DNA of 64,000 nt, taken from positions 1-64,000 of the forward strand of contig NZ_PUGF01000010.1 in NCBI RefSeq assembly GCF_002976435.1, read 5' to 3'. This document shows, one piece after another, positions 38,461 to 46,802 of the stretch. The translations under genes were made by a program, and so were the position numbers. A model generated the notes under the pieces. That model was given only the letters and a program-made list of their open reading frames with translations. It searched no databases and had not been told where the DNA came from. Position 1 is the first letter of the stretch; every line of letters starts with the position of its first letter. This DNA comes from Solimicrobium silvestre (lineage in GTDB: Bacteria > Pseudomonadota > Gammaproteobacteria > Burkholderiales > Burkholderiaceae_D).

Positions 38461-39861
38461 ATGGCGTATAAAACAAGAAAATTAGCCGTAATGATTAGTC
38501 TGCTTTGCCTGATTCAAACAACGTATGCCGCAGAAACAACAACATCAGGCTTGAGCAAAGAAGAGCTGGTGACTGCCAAACTCGCCGGAAAAGCAACAGG
38601 CAAAGTAATCTATCTTGGTGCCACTGTCATTACCGGAAACGAATCCAAATCCGACATGGCTATCGTTGTTAATGGTGAACGGATTGAAGCCATTATTCCC
38701 GCAGCCCAGGTTAATTCGGCATCACTGACAGAGACCGAAATTGTCGATGTACATCACTTATTCGTCTTGCCTGGATTAATTGATTCCCACGTCCATTATG
38801 GAACACACCCAAACCTGTCTTTTGCACAGGCACAATTAAAGCGCGATGTCTATGCTGGCATCACCGGTGTACGCGACATGGCGGGCGATGCGCGCTTTTT
38901 GGGTGATATGTCCCGGGCTTCGTTGATTAACGAAATTCCTGCTCCCGATATTTATTATGCATCGCTGGTTGCCGGCCCTAGTTTTTTTAATGACCCGCGT
39001 ACCGTTACTTCCGCATTAGGTATGCCGCCTGGCACGGCGCCCTGGATGTATGCGGTGACTGACAAAACCAATATGGCGATGACCTTGTCGCAGGCGCGCG
39101 GCACCGGTGCCACCGGGTTAAAAATCTATGCCAATCTGCCGGGGCCGCTGGTTCAACGTCTCGTCAAAGAAGCCAATCATCAGCATTTTCCAGTCTGGAC
39201 ACATCTGCAAGTCTACCCTGCCACACCTTATGATTCATTGGGCGCAACCAGCGTTTCGCATGTTTGCATGATTGCCAGATATGCAGCCCAACCGGGTAAA
39301 GCCAAATACGGCCACCAGAATGAACCGTCCTATGACGACATGTCAGCCAACAATGCGGAAATCAAAAAATATATCAGCGCGCTCAAAAAATCAGGAACCA
39401 TCATGGATGCGACGTTGAGCGTTTATGAACTTCCTTCTCAGGCTAAAGTGACAGCGGACGGAAAAACTAAACATCTCCATTGTTCGATTGAACTTGCCGG
39501 TGAAATTACCCATGCTATGTTGGTAGCCGGAATACCGATTGTTGCCGGTACCGATTCGAACGCCTCAGCAGATGACGCATTTCCAGCCCTAAATCGCGAA
39601 TTGGAATATCTGGTGAAATATGCCGGATTATCAGCCCGCGAAGCCATTTTGTCCGCAACTGAAAATGCCGCAAAAGCACTGGGCAAAGAGAAGGAAATCG
39701 GCAGCATTGAAACTGGAAAGTTTGCCAATCTGGTCTTTACCAAAGAAGATCCGACCCAGGATATTGCTCACTTGCGTTCCATAGAATTTACGGTAAAACG
39801 AGGAATTCGCTTTGACAGAAAAGATTATCAGCATCAACCCATTCCAGAACAGGATGATTAA
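38461..39861 (+). CDS. Secreted amidohydrolase family protein
   Basis: Metal-dependent hydrolase of the amidohydrolase superfamily, predicted to be exported. The signal peptide ends at TTYA|AET (about residue 23). Metal-binding motifs are GLIDSHVHYG (HxH), the His in FPVWTHLQVYP, the His in SVSHVCM, and the Asp in VAGTDSNASAD. The C-terminal LSAREAILSATENAAKALG is typical of imidazolonepropionase/prolidase-like members. The substrate is unknown. I prefer ATG 38461 over a GTG three codons upstream because AGGTGAG then acts as the Shine-Dalgarno. It is followed by an M19-like gene and both may act on peptides or N-acyl amino acids. Confidence 0.85.
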   Translation: MAYKTRKLAVMISLLCLIQTTYAAETTTSGLSKEELVTAKLAGKATGKVIYLGATVITGNESKSDMAIVVNGERIEAIIPAAQVNSASLTETEIVDVHHLFVLPGLIDSHVHYGTHPNLSFAQAQLKRDVYAGITGVRDMAGDARFLGDMSRASLINEIPAPDIYYASLVAGPSFFNDPRTVTSALGMPPGTAPWMYAVTDKTNMAMTLSQARGTGATGLKIYANLPGPLVQRLVKEANHQHFPVWTHLQVYPATPYDSLGATSVSHVCMIARYAAQPGKAKYGHQNEPSYDDMSANNAEIKKYISALKKSGTIMDATLSVYELPSQAKVTADGKTKHLHCSIELAGEITHAMLVAGIPIVAGTDSNASADDAFPALNRELEYLVKYAGLSAREAILSATENAAKALGKEKEIGSIETGKFANLVFTKEDPTQDIAHLRSIEFTVKRGIRFDRKDYQHQPIPEQDD

Positions 39862-39973
39862 CGCGAACGACCACCAAACGTCAATTTATGCACACCGCCG
39901 GAGCCTCTTTTACCAAGCACCATTGAGTCTTCCGGCTTCTTCTGAAAATACATTACCACTTGAGACGAATGCA

Positions 39974-41023
39974 ATGAAAGAGCAACCCATCATTATTGAT
40001 ACATCAGGTTCCATTACCAACCTTAATCTGACGCCCGCTCAGCAGAAAGATGAATTTACGATGGGCATAGATCAACGCTCCATCAACGAAGCACTGGCCT
40101 CAGGATTGACGGCTATTAACATGACCATGGGTTATGTTTTCGGGAAGGAAGATCCTTTTGAACAGACTGTACGGCAAATTGCTGCTTGGGATGCCTTAAT
40201 CCGGCGCACGCCAGAATCGCTCAGAAAAGTGTGGACCGTTAAGGACATCCAAGCGGCTCATACCAATAAACAAGTGGGCGTGATTTACGGCTTTCAAAAT
40301 GCCGTCATGATGGGCGATAACGAACACCGTGTTGAAATTTTCGCCAATCTTGGCGTGCGCTTCATTCAACTTACCTACAATACTCGCAACTCACTGGGTG
40401 ATGGCTCGATGATGCCGGAAAACCAGGGTTTAACCGAATTTGGCCGCAAAGTTGTGCATGAATTAAATCGTCATCATGTGTTGGTCGACTTAAGCCATAG
40501 CGGTGAGCAAACCTGTCTGGATGCTATCGCCGCTTCGAGTCAGCCTACCATTATTTCTCATACCGGCTGCCGGGCACTGACCAATTTGCCGCGCAACAAA
40601 ACAGATCGTGAGCTTCGTTTAGTCGCCGAAAGCGGTGGTTTTGTGGGTATTTATTTCATGCCATTCTTAGCCATTGGCCGTCAATTCACATCCGAAGATT
40701 TAATCGCGCATATTGAACATGCCGTCAATGTGTGCGGTGAAGATCATGTAGGTATAGGCACGGATGGCTCAGTGACCAAAATTGACGATATGCAGGGCTA
40801 CATGACTGAATTAAAAAACGAAGTGGATCATCGTCATGCTACCGGCATAGCCGCCACAGGTGAACGCGCCGATATTGTCCCGTTTTTATCTGATCTTTCC
40901 GGTACCAATAAATTCATGGAGCTGGCAGATATGCTGGCAAAACGCGGACATAGCTCAGGCAGAATTGAAAAAATCCTCGGTAGTAATTTTATGAACGCAG
41001 CGGACCGGATCTGGTCCGCTTAA
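39974..41023 (+). CDS. M19 dipeptidase-like protein lacking first metal ligands
   Basis: The fold of membrane dipeptidase (peptidase M19) is visible: GVRFIQLTYNTRNSLGDG, GRKVVHELNRHHVLVDLSHSG, PTIISHTGCRAL, and a final SNFMNAADRIW. In active members the N-terminus carries HxD (DGHND) and a bridging Glu; here these are DTSGS and GFQNA (Gln for Glu), while the later His residues (LSH, ISH) and the Arg remain. It may bind one metal or none. ATG 39974 gives 349 residues, the normal size; an upstream ATG at 39812 would overlap the amidohydrolase by 50 bases. No signal peptide is visible. Confidence 0.8.
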   Translation: MKEQPIIIDTSGSITNLNLTPAQQKDEFTMGIDQRSINEALASGLTAINMTMGYVFGKEDPFEQTVRQIAAWDALIRRTPESLRKVWTVKDIQAAHTNKQVGVIYGFQNAVMMGDNEHRVEIFANLGVRFIQLTYNTRNSLGDGSMMPENQGLTEFGRKVVHELNRHHVLVDLSHSGEQTCLDAIAASSQPTIISHTGCRALTNLPRNKTDRELRLVAESGGFVGIYFMPFLAIGRQFTSEDLIAHIEHAVNVCGEDHVGIGTDGSVTKIDDMQGYMTELKNEVDHRHATGIAATGERADIVPFLSDLSGTNKFMELADMLAKRGHSSGRIEKILGSNFMNAADRIWSA

Positions 41024-41094
41024 ACTAAGCTAAGCTAATCTAATCTGAATTTGGGTGGGCAACTTGAATTTTGACGTGAGCTAATGAAGTAAGG

Positions 41095-41123
41095 CATAAG
41101 GCGCAACAGGATTGCGCCTTATG
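41095..41123. terminator. Hairpin between convergent genes
   Basis: CATAAGGCGCAA (41095-41106) pairs perfectly with TTGCGCCTTATG (41112-41123) around a CAGGA loop. It lies between the convergent M19-like and RidA genes and can serve both. There is no long T tract. Confidence 0.6.
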
Positions 41124-41142
41124 TTAAACAATCAACTTCAAC

Positions 41143-41631
41143 TTAATCCGGGTACAGCAGCACTTCAGCTTCAATTTCAACCGGAATATTAAATGGCAGT
41201 TCAGCCATGCCAACAGCGCTACGACTGTGCGCGCCGATTTCTGAACCAAACAACTCCAGTATCAGATCTGAAAATCCATTTATAACACTAGGTTGCTGGC
41301 AAAATCCAGGAGCGGAATTCACCATACCGAAGACCCGGGTAAACGCCGCAATACGGTCAAGATTGCCTAACTTACGGTGCAGGCTGCCCAGAATCGATAA
41401 TGCCGTGAGCCGTGCAGCCATATACCCTTGTTCTAAAGTCAGTTCACCGCCAACTTTACCCAGCGGTTGGGCAATAGCGCCGTCACTTTGCTGTGGACCA
41501 TGTCCAGAAATGAAAACACGTTGTCCGACAACATGCACAAATTGAAATGGAATGATGACCCCGGCAGGTGCTTGCACAGGCGGAGGCAAAGTCAGTCCCA
41601 TGAAGGTTAAACGGTCAGTTATGATCGACAT
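41143..41631 (-). CDS. RidA (YjgF/YER057c) family protein
   Basis: Members hydrolyse reactive enamine/imine intermediates released by PLP enzymes; the role here is inferred from the family. The protein is 162 residues with the trimeric barrel motifs VVGQRVFISGHGPQQSDG, the GYMAARLTALSILG helix and RSAVGMAELPFNIPVEIEAEV, including the conserved Arg (RSAVG). It belongs to the longer Rid subgroup with an extended N-terminus. It converges on the M19-like gene and may aid in processing its products. A hydrophobic remnant ORF ends seven bases upstream. Confidence 0.88.
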   Translation of the reverse strand: MSIITDRLTFMGLTLPPPVQAPAGVIIPFQFVHVVGQRVFISGHGPQQSDGAIAQPLGKVGGELTLEQGYMAARLTALSILGSLHRKLGNLDRIAAFTRVFGMVNSAPGFCQQPSVINGFSDLILELFGSEIGAHSRSAVGMAELPFNIPVEIEAEVLLYPD

Positions 41632-41637
41632 GATAAA

Positions 41638-41905
41638 TTAAACTCCTAATAAATTAAGCACTCCAGCGGCAACCCTAAAAGAAACGACAACGACCACAAT
41701 CATAAAAAGTAATCTTGGATTAAACGAACGCGCCAGCATGAGCAGCGACGAAGGTTGTCGTAATGATGATTTTTAGAATTCGTATTTTTCCAATCGTCTG
41801 GTTGAGTTCCTTGCCCTTGGCTGGCACACCATATTTATCCAGATGGTCGCACCGTCTTTGTACCGATCCCGATTCTTCACCAAAACACCTTGACCGGTTC
41901 CAAAC
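41638..41905 (-). pseudogene. Decayed gene with a membrane-segment C-terminus
   Basis: Reading the minus strand, three segments in different frames look protein-like. They are MFGTGQGVLVKNRDRYKDGA (from about 41903), then DHLDKYGVPAKGKELNQTIG, then a hydrophobic tail MLARSFNPRLLFMIVVVVVS ending at 41638. Stops and frame changes separate them, so this looks like a broken gene whose product ended in a membrane helix, perhaps a transporter. The identity is unknown. The tail alone could be a 33-residue membrane protein (ATG at 41739). It ends just before the RidA gene. Confidence 0.3.
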
Positions 41906-41922
41906 ATATTTAAAGCAGTCAG

Positions 41923-42609
41923 CTATGGCGCAAATGAAACTTGATGTGCGTAGTAACGCACCTTGTTGTTGATAAACGCACCTGGATGTCCTGCAAATCC
42001 TACTTTAAGGCTGGTACTTTGAAAGTTTTTCAGTCCGGCTTGCGTGATCTGAGGCCCATCTTGCATTATCTCCGCATCACTCTTCGTATCGGGTCTCACG
42101 ATGGCAATATGGCCGGGTTTGTCGTTCTTGCGGTTTTTGTATACCGCAACAACCAAGTTACCTTGATTTGCGAGTGCTTGCGCCTCTATTCCAGATTCTG
42201 CTAAGCGCCAGCCTTGCGTGCTCGTTTCACCCGCTGCCAGCCAATCAAATTGGGCATTGGCTAATAAAATCGGGCTATGTTCTGGCGGGCGCAGAATATA
42301 AATACCTAACGACTTGGCGGCAGAAGCAACAAAGGCGCTGCAATGGGTATGTTTGCCAGATGTACCAACATGACGTCCGTCTGGCTCGCCACTCTCCCAA
42401 TTGACATGCACGCCGGCAGGCCAGTGCTGCTCGACGTGAAGATTATCAATTTGCGTTGCTAGTCGAAGACCATTTTCGGTTACGGGAGTAGCTAAAGCCC
42501 CTGACGACAAGATAAACATAACCAAGGTTAGAAAAAAGCTGCAAAGTTTTATTCGTACCGCTGACATAGTATGGATTTTTCTATTAAGTATTGAAGTTAC
42601 GTTTTTCAT
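41923..42609 (-). CDS. Secreted NlpC/P60- or CHAP-like cysteine peptidase-like protein
   Basis: The protein has a signal peptide (hydrophobic stretch LCSFFLTLVMFILSSGALA, cleavage near ALA|TP). A likely catalytic Cys lies in KHTHCSAFVASAAKSLG and a His in GHIAIVRP, the pattern of NlpC/P60 and CHAP-type amidases and peptidases that act on the cell wall. The role is inferred from this arrangement only. It has 228 residues from ATG 42609; ATG 42567 gives a shorter signal peptide. Its neighbours do not indicate the substrate. Confidence 0.65.
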   Translation of the reverse strand: MKNVTSILNRKIHTMSAVRIKLCSFFLTLVMFILSSGALATPVTENGLRLATQIDNLHVEQHWPAGVHVNWESGEPDGRHVGTSGKHTHCSAFVASAAKSLGIYILRPPEHSPILLANAQFDWLAAGETSTQGWRLAESGIEAQALANQGNLVVAVYKNRKNDKPGHIAIVRPDTKSDAEIMQDGPQITQAGLKNFQSTSLKVGFAGHPGAFINNKVRYYAHQVSFAP

Positions 42610-42624
42610 CGATCAAATTATTAG

Positions 42625-42770
42625 TTTGATATAGGAAGCTTCAATTAATTTCAATGAAAGATATGAGATAGGGGATCAATACGCGCAGCGTATTGCACCG
42701 TTCTATGTCACCTAATATGTGGCGAATAGATGAGTCCCATTGCGTCCAGCCTTGTGCGTCTTATCGCGTT
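42625..42770. repeat. ~300 bp intergenic repeat, copy 2 (right half)
   Basis: Matches the right half of the element at 43569: TGATATAGGAAGCTTCA, AATGAAAGATATG, TATGTCACCTAATATG, and AGATGAGTCCCATTGCG then CTTGTGCGTCTTA. The left half is absent. It lies just downstream of the HepT gene, on the other side of the HepT/MntA pair from copy 3, in the same orientation. Confidence 0.75.
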
Positions 42771-42812
42771 AAATCGGTAAATATTCCTTATTTCTTGCGC
42801 ATCAATTCACGG

Positions 42813-43184
42813 TTAGTGATGAGGGTGATCCAAATTATTCAACAGCGTTACGATTTGTTGATGCAACACGGGAAGGTCGTTTTGAATCATGTTCCAGACA
42901 AGTTCCAAATCCACTTTATGGTAGGCATGTGCCACGCGATTGCGCATTGCATAGATTACTGACCAAGGAATTTCACTATGTAGCGCCGCGAAATCTGGAG
43001 CGAACTTTACGATATTATTTGATGCTTCACCGACTATCTCAATATTGCGTATGACTGCGTCCTGAATCATTTCATTGTTGAGAAACACAACTTCATCCAA
43101 GTCTTCAATGTAACGGTGAATACGTTCGATGGCTTGTTGGATATGCCCAAGGTAATCCGGCACCCGTAGTTCATTTTTGCTCAT
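42813..43184 (-). CDS. hepT: HepT-like HEPN toxin (DUF86)
   Basis: HEPN-domain RNase of the HepT/MntA toxin-antitoxin class. The active-site motif RX4HXY is complete in RNRVAHAY (about residue 82), and the Tyr is the known AMPylation target. The surrounding helices include YLGHIQQAIERIHRYIEDLD and IRNIEIVGEASNNIVK. It has 123 residues, typical. It overlaps its partner by four bases, with the antitoxin first. It is a probable defence or stabilisation module. Confidence 0.9.
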   Translation of the reverse strand: MSKNELRVPDYLGHIQQAIERIHRYIEDLDEVVFLNNEMIQDAVIRNIEIVGEASNNIVKFAPDFAALHSEIPWSVIYAMRNRVAHAYHKVDLELVWNMIQNDLPVLHQQIVTLLNNLDHPHH

Positions 43185-43471
43185 ACTGGCATAGCCTCAA
43201 CAAGAACAGTGGCACGGAATTTGTCAGGCAATGCTCTAGGTGTCAGAACATCCACTGTCACACCTAACAGGAGTTCTAATTCAACCTGAATCGCAGCCAC
43301 ATCCATGAGTGTCGTAGTTGAGGTTGGGTCGATCAAAATATCCAAATCACTGCCATCAGTATCATTACCATGCACAACTGAGCCGAACACCCGTGCATTG
43401 ATGGCACGATGGGACGCGACAATCTTCCGAATGGAGTCCCTATGCATGTTTAGCGCGACTGACGGTTTCAT
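43181..43471 (-). CDS. mntA: MntA-like nucleotidyltransferase antitoxin
   Basis: Minimal nucleotidyltransferase that neutralises HepT by transferring AMP to its Tyr. The catalytic motif GSX10DXD is complete: GSVVHGNDTDGSDLDILID. It has 96 residues. It precedes hepT and overlaps it (ATGA), the usual order of the pair. Copies of the ~300 bp repeat lie on both sides of the module. Confidence 0.9.
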   Translation of the reverse strand: MKPSVALNMHRDSIRKIVASHRAINARVFGSVVHGNDTDGSDLDILIDPTSTTTLMDVAAIQVELELLLGVTVDVLTPRALPDKFRATVLVEAMPV

Positions 43472-43568
43472 ACGATTTCCTTCTTGTGAATCTCTGAATA
43501 GAAACTGTATTCAGAGTGCGATCTGGACGATTTTTTATGGTGTCACAGACATTTTCAATATAATCTCG

Positions 43569-43868
43569 GAAAAAGTATCCTCGTCAAATGAACGGATGTC
43601 AAATCCTGTGCACAGAAGGTGTTGGCGTTGGGCAGATTTTAATACTTGCGAAAGTAATTGAGCTGACACCCATTCGTTAAAGAAAATTAAATGCGAAGCA
43701 GGTGCACAGTAAGTAGCCTGATATAGGGAGCTTCAGTTCACTGCAATGAAAGATATGTGGTTGGGCGTCAATAAACGCAGGGCATTGGGCCGCTCTGTGT
43801 CACCTAACATGCGGCGCAATAGATGAGTCCCATTGCGCCCTACCTTGTACGTCTTACCGCGTTTGGTT
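43569..43868. repeat. ~300 bp intergenic repeat, copy 3 (full length)
   Basis: The full element: the left half is shared with 38109-38272 and the right half with 42625-42770. It contains no long ORF. It lies upstream of the mntA start in the same orientation as copies 1 and 2. I see no transposase or obvious terminal inverted repeat, so its nature is open. Confidence 0.75.
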
Positions 43869-43970
43869 ATTCTACGGACCAAACAGTTTTATTAGACAGT
43901 CCAAAGAAAATTAGATTTTGGATGCTCTATCGTACCTCTGCAAAGTTCCGACAAGCGACCTTCATCCGAC

Positions 43971-44129
43971 TTAATCAGAAGTAGGTAGAACAGGGGCGAC
44001 ACTAACTGTCGGAGGTCGCTTAACAATAATCATATTCGTACTCAACGGCGCTACTCCAGTTTGTTTTACTGCGAGTTCCGGAACTGCTTTGCGTCGGTCT
44101 ATCGGTTGCGGATGGTTAAACCAAAACAT
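43971..44129 (-). CDS. 52-residue small protein, unknown
   Basis: Not in any family I recognise. A strong Shine-Dalgarno (AAGGGGG) lies six bases before the ATG, so translation is likely. The protein begins MFWFNHPQPIDRRKAVPELA, has a Pro/Val-rich C-terminal half (VKRPPTVSVAPVLPTSD) and no Cys. It is about 240 bases downstream of the kinase gene on the same strand, after a 61-base repeat. It may be a substrate, adaptor or effector of the four-gene operon, or an unrelated orphan. Confidence 0.5.
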   Translation of the reverse strand: MFWFNHPQPIDRRKAVPELAVKQTGVAPLSTNMIIVKRPPTVSVAPVLPTSD

Positions 44130-44256
44130 TGTTTTCCCCCTTGTGCAATTATTAAATAGTGACTCTTCAATCGGATACGAGTGGCTATATTGTGCGGTTT
44201 TCGTTATTCACAATTCGTGCGCGGTGATGAATCGTTAGTTCAATCTTACGATTTTT

Positions 44257-44317
44257 AAGTTGCTTAATTAAAACTTTCAGCAAAGATCACAGCAGTATTT
44301 AAATATTGGCTATGCCC
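44257..44317. repeat. 61-base repeat, copy 1
   Basis: Shares 57 of 61 bases with 62121-62181. On the minus strand it lies between the kinase stop (44370) and the 52-residue ORF. The adjacent ATGCCC...GGGCAT (44312-44329) plus TTTTT forms a terminator-like hairpin on the plus strand. The element may be a promoter or regulatory region used by small minus-strand genes at both sites. Confidence 0.75.
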
Positions 44318-44369
44318 TGTGCTGGGCATTTTTACCGAGCGATGAATAAATTTTAATCGCGATCGAATC

Positions 44370-46802
44370 TTAAGTTTTGGCCGGTAGCCGCTGCCCAAGT
44401 TCGCGAATTTGCCGCATCAGTAAATAGTCCGGTAAGAAGCGCCAGATGGCTATGCCGATGGCAGCGGCGATGAACAGGAAACTGACTGATCGGCTAAAAA
44501 ATCGTATAGCGAATAATGCAATTACAGCTAATCCAACACCAAAGCTCAAGGTTGAGCCGTTAACCCAGCCAGCGGTAATGGCGCGATGTTCGCTCAGGCT
44601 ATTCACTTTTTGCATAAGCTGGTGAACGATGTGCTCGCTTCGTAATACCGATTTTTTCATCTCCAGCCAAGTCGAATCAACCCGGCCAGAGGAGCGAATT
44701 TGTGCAATATGCTCGAAGTAGTTGTCGCAGATGCGCTGTAGCTGTTCGCATTCGTCAGTGCTTAGCATGTGGGTGTCGGTGAGCTGACGTAGTTCGGTCA
44801 GAATGTCGCTGACTTCCTGTTTGAGTTCCTGGAAATCGTATTGTTGTTGTTCTTGTTTACGTTGGTTGGTTTTTATTTGGCGCTCGGCAGCGAGTCTGGC
44901 TTCGGGTAACAGGTTTTCTGTGACGAGCAAGTCGGCGCTGCTCATAGTGCGTGGGTCGCCCAGATCGGCTAGCCATGGGCAATTTACAGTTAAATTGCCG
45001 ATTTCGGCAAAAACGCGTTGCCGTAGTCGTTCGGCCCAGTTTTGGTCGTAGCAAAACGCCAGAATGCGGGCGTGCATGGCGGACAGTGGCGGGCGACTTA
45101 ACGCGTCGCTGCCGTACATGAGTTTATCAATGTTAGGAGCTTGAGCCGAGTCATGTGACGCGTTGATGATGGTGCTAACTTTTTGCCAGGCGCTATTGAC
45201 TTGATCAATTGCGGCGGTCCAGCGCTGATTGACTTCACCGGCAGTTTGATTACCCGCCTGAGCGTAAATGTCCAACACGCGATACTGATATAAATCATGC
45301 AGCCAATGCGCGGCTGCGGCGTCCCCTTTTAATGCCAGATTGGCTTGCGACAGAATAACTGGCAAGGCGATGCTTTGCGCGTGCCAGATCGGCGGTATAC
45401 CTGGTGCCAGATGCAGGATCAATTTAAGTAATTGCACATCGACCGATTGTATCGTGTTGCTGCGCATGTCTAGCAATAAGCGCACGGTGTTTTGGTCTTT
45501 TTGTACATCGCGAAACCAGGCCAGTAATTGGCCGTTCGAGATGTCGGCCACACCTTGTTCCCAGTGCTGTGCGAGAGCCACGCCGAGTTGTTCGGGTTGA
45601 TGGCAGCGTTGTTCGCCGATGTGGTAGGGCTGATTGAAGTTGGATCCGAGGCTAGAGCTAGAGCCGAGTTGTTCATTAAGCGGATCTGCCAACGTTGTAT
45701 CACCGGCCAACCAGCGCTGTAATTCGCTTGCGCCCCAGCGCAGTTTTGGGTCACGTTGCAATAGGCCGCGAGCCAGTTTATTTATTTGCTTATCTTGAAT
45801 GCCGGTGGTGGCGATATTGCGGGTGGTTAGGTGATGCAGGATTACGGCGTCCGACAAACCGGCAAACGGATGCACGCCGGTGGCGGCTTCCAGTGTGATG
45901 ATGCCGAGCGCCCAATAATCAGCTTTGGCGTCAATCACGCCCGATAAACTCTCGGGCGCGGCGTAGGGCAGGGTGCGTGCTACGCCGGTAAAACGTTGAG
46001 TGGCATTCAGTACCGAGGCAATGCCGAAATCGGTGAGTACCAGATCAAGCGGTTGTTCGCTGCGGATTAAAATATTTTCCGGTTTTAAATCACGGTGTAC
46101 CAGACCGGTAGCGTGTACCGCAGCCAGTGCAATCGCCAGTTCTTGTACGATGCGACGCACGATGTTTGAAGGTAGCTGGTCTGGATATGTACCGCGATAT
46201 TGCTCAAGTAGGCGGCGCAACGAGCCACCTTCGCAGAGTTCCATTAACTCATACGCATAGCCATCTGAGACGCCAGCTTCCAATACGTCGACCCGATGTT
46301 CACGTGCGATATTGGCAATTCGCTGTTGAATTTCTGGCTTGGGAAGAATGCCGTGCCGGTAAATTTTGGCGACTAAAATTGCGCCACCAGTCAGTGCTTG
46401 TACCAGTAATAATTCGGCTTCGGCGCCACGCGCCGGCATGGTTTCGGTGATGCGGTAACGTTTGCTGAGTTGGCTGGGCAGGTTGATCAGGTTGGTGATC
46501 GTACCGGCCGTAGTAACGGCTTGTACAGATGTTTGTTGAGTAGCGGGTTTAGTGAGTGGTCTATCACAATACAGGCAAACTAAACTGCCCGCAGGATTAG
46601 GTTGGCCGCAATCGGCAAACGGGCAAAGCAGCGTGTCGGCAGCGTTTTTAACCGGTGTCGGGTTGGATTTTACTTCAACGGCTAATGCGGTTTTACGGAT
46701 TAAATCAACGCCCGCCAACGGTGTACCGCATAGGCAGCGCATGATCTCGGGCTGGTGTTCGGTGCCGCAACTTGGGCAGCGGCGCAGGTAAGTGGTTCCC
46801 AT
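44370..46802 (-). CDS. Membrane-anchored Ser/Thr protein kinase with zinc ribbons
   Basis: Eukaryote-like protein kinase. Two zinc ribbons open the protein (CPSCG...CLCG at 9-27 and CPFADCG...CLYCD at about 61-80). The kinase domain follows (about 115-370) with HRDLKPENIL (about 232), DFGIAS and APES; the Gly-rich loop is degenerate. A helical region of about 350 residues links to two membrane helices (about 745-790), leaving a short C-terminal tail. It has 810 residues. It starts immediately after the radical SAM stop (TAGATG) and ends the four-gene operon. Its targets are unknown. Confidence 0.88.
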   Translation of the reverse strand: MGTTYLRRCPSCGTEHQPEIMRCLCGTPLAGVDLIRKTALAVEVKSNPTPVKNAADTLLCPFADCGQPNPAGSLVCLYCDRPLTKPATQQTSVQAVTTAGTITNLINLPSQLSKRYRITETMPARGAEAELLLVQALTGGAILVAKIYRHGILPKPEIQQRIANIAREHRVDVLEAGVSDGYAYELMELCEGGSLRRLLEQYRGTYPDQLPSNIVRRIVQELAIALAAVHATGLVHRDLKPENILIRSEQPLDLVLTDFGIASVLNATQRFTGVARTLPYAAPESLSGVIDAKADYWALGIITLEAATGVHPFAGLSDAVILHHLTTRNIATTGIQDKQINKLARGLLQRDPKLRWGASELQRWLAGDTTLADPLNEQLGSSSSLGSNFNQPYHIGEQRCHQPEQLGVALAQHWEQGVADISNGQLLAWFRDVQKDQNTVRLLLDMRSNTIQSVDVQLLKLILHLAPGIPPIWHAQSIALPVILSQANLALKGDAAAAHWLHDLYQYRVLDIYAQAGNQTAGEVNQRWTAAIDQVNSAWQKVSTIINASHDSAQAPNIDKLMYGSDALSRPPLSAMHARILAFCYDQNWAERLRQRVFAEIGNLTVNCPWLADLGDPRTMSSADLLVTENLLPEARLAAERQIKTNQRKQEQQQYDFQELKQEVSDILTELRQLTDTHMLSTDECEQLQRICDNYFEHIAQIRSSGRVDSTWLEMKKSVLRSEHIVHQLMQKVNSLSEHRAITAGWVNGSTLSFGVGLAVIALFAIRFFSRSVSFLFIAAAIGIAIWRFLPDYLLMRQIRELGQRLPAKT

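Noticed and set aside
41763-41972. Plus-strand ORF of 69 codons
   Set aside because: It overlaps the start of the NlpC/P60-like gene region on the opposite strand, has no ribosome binding site or family resemblance.
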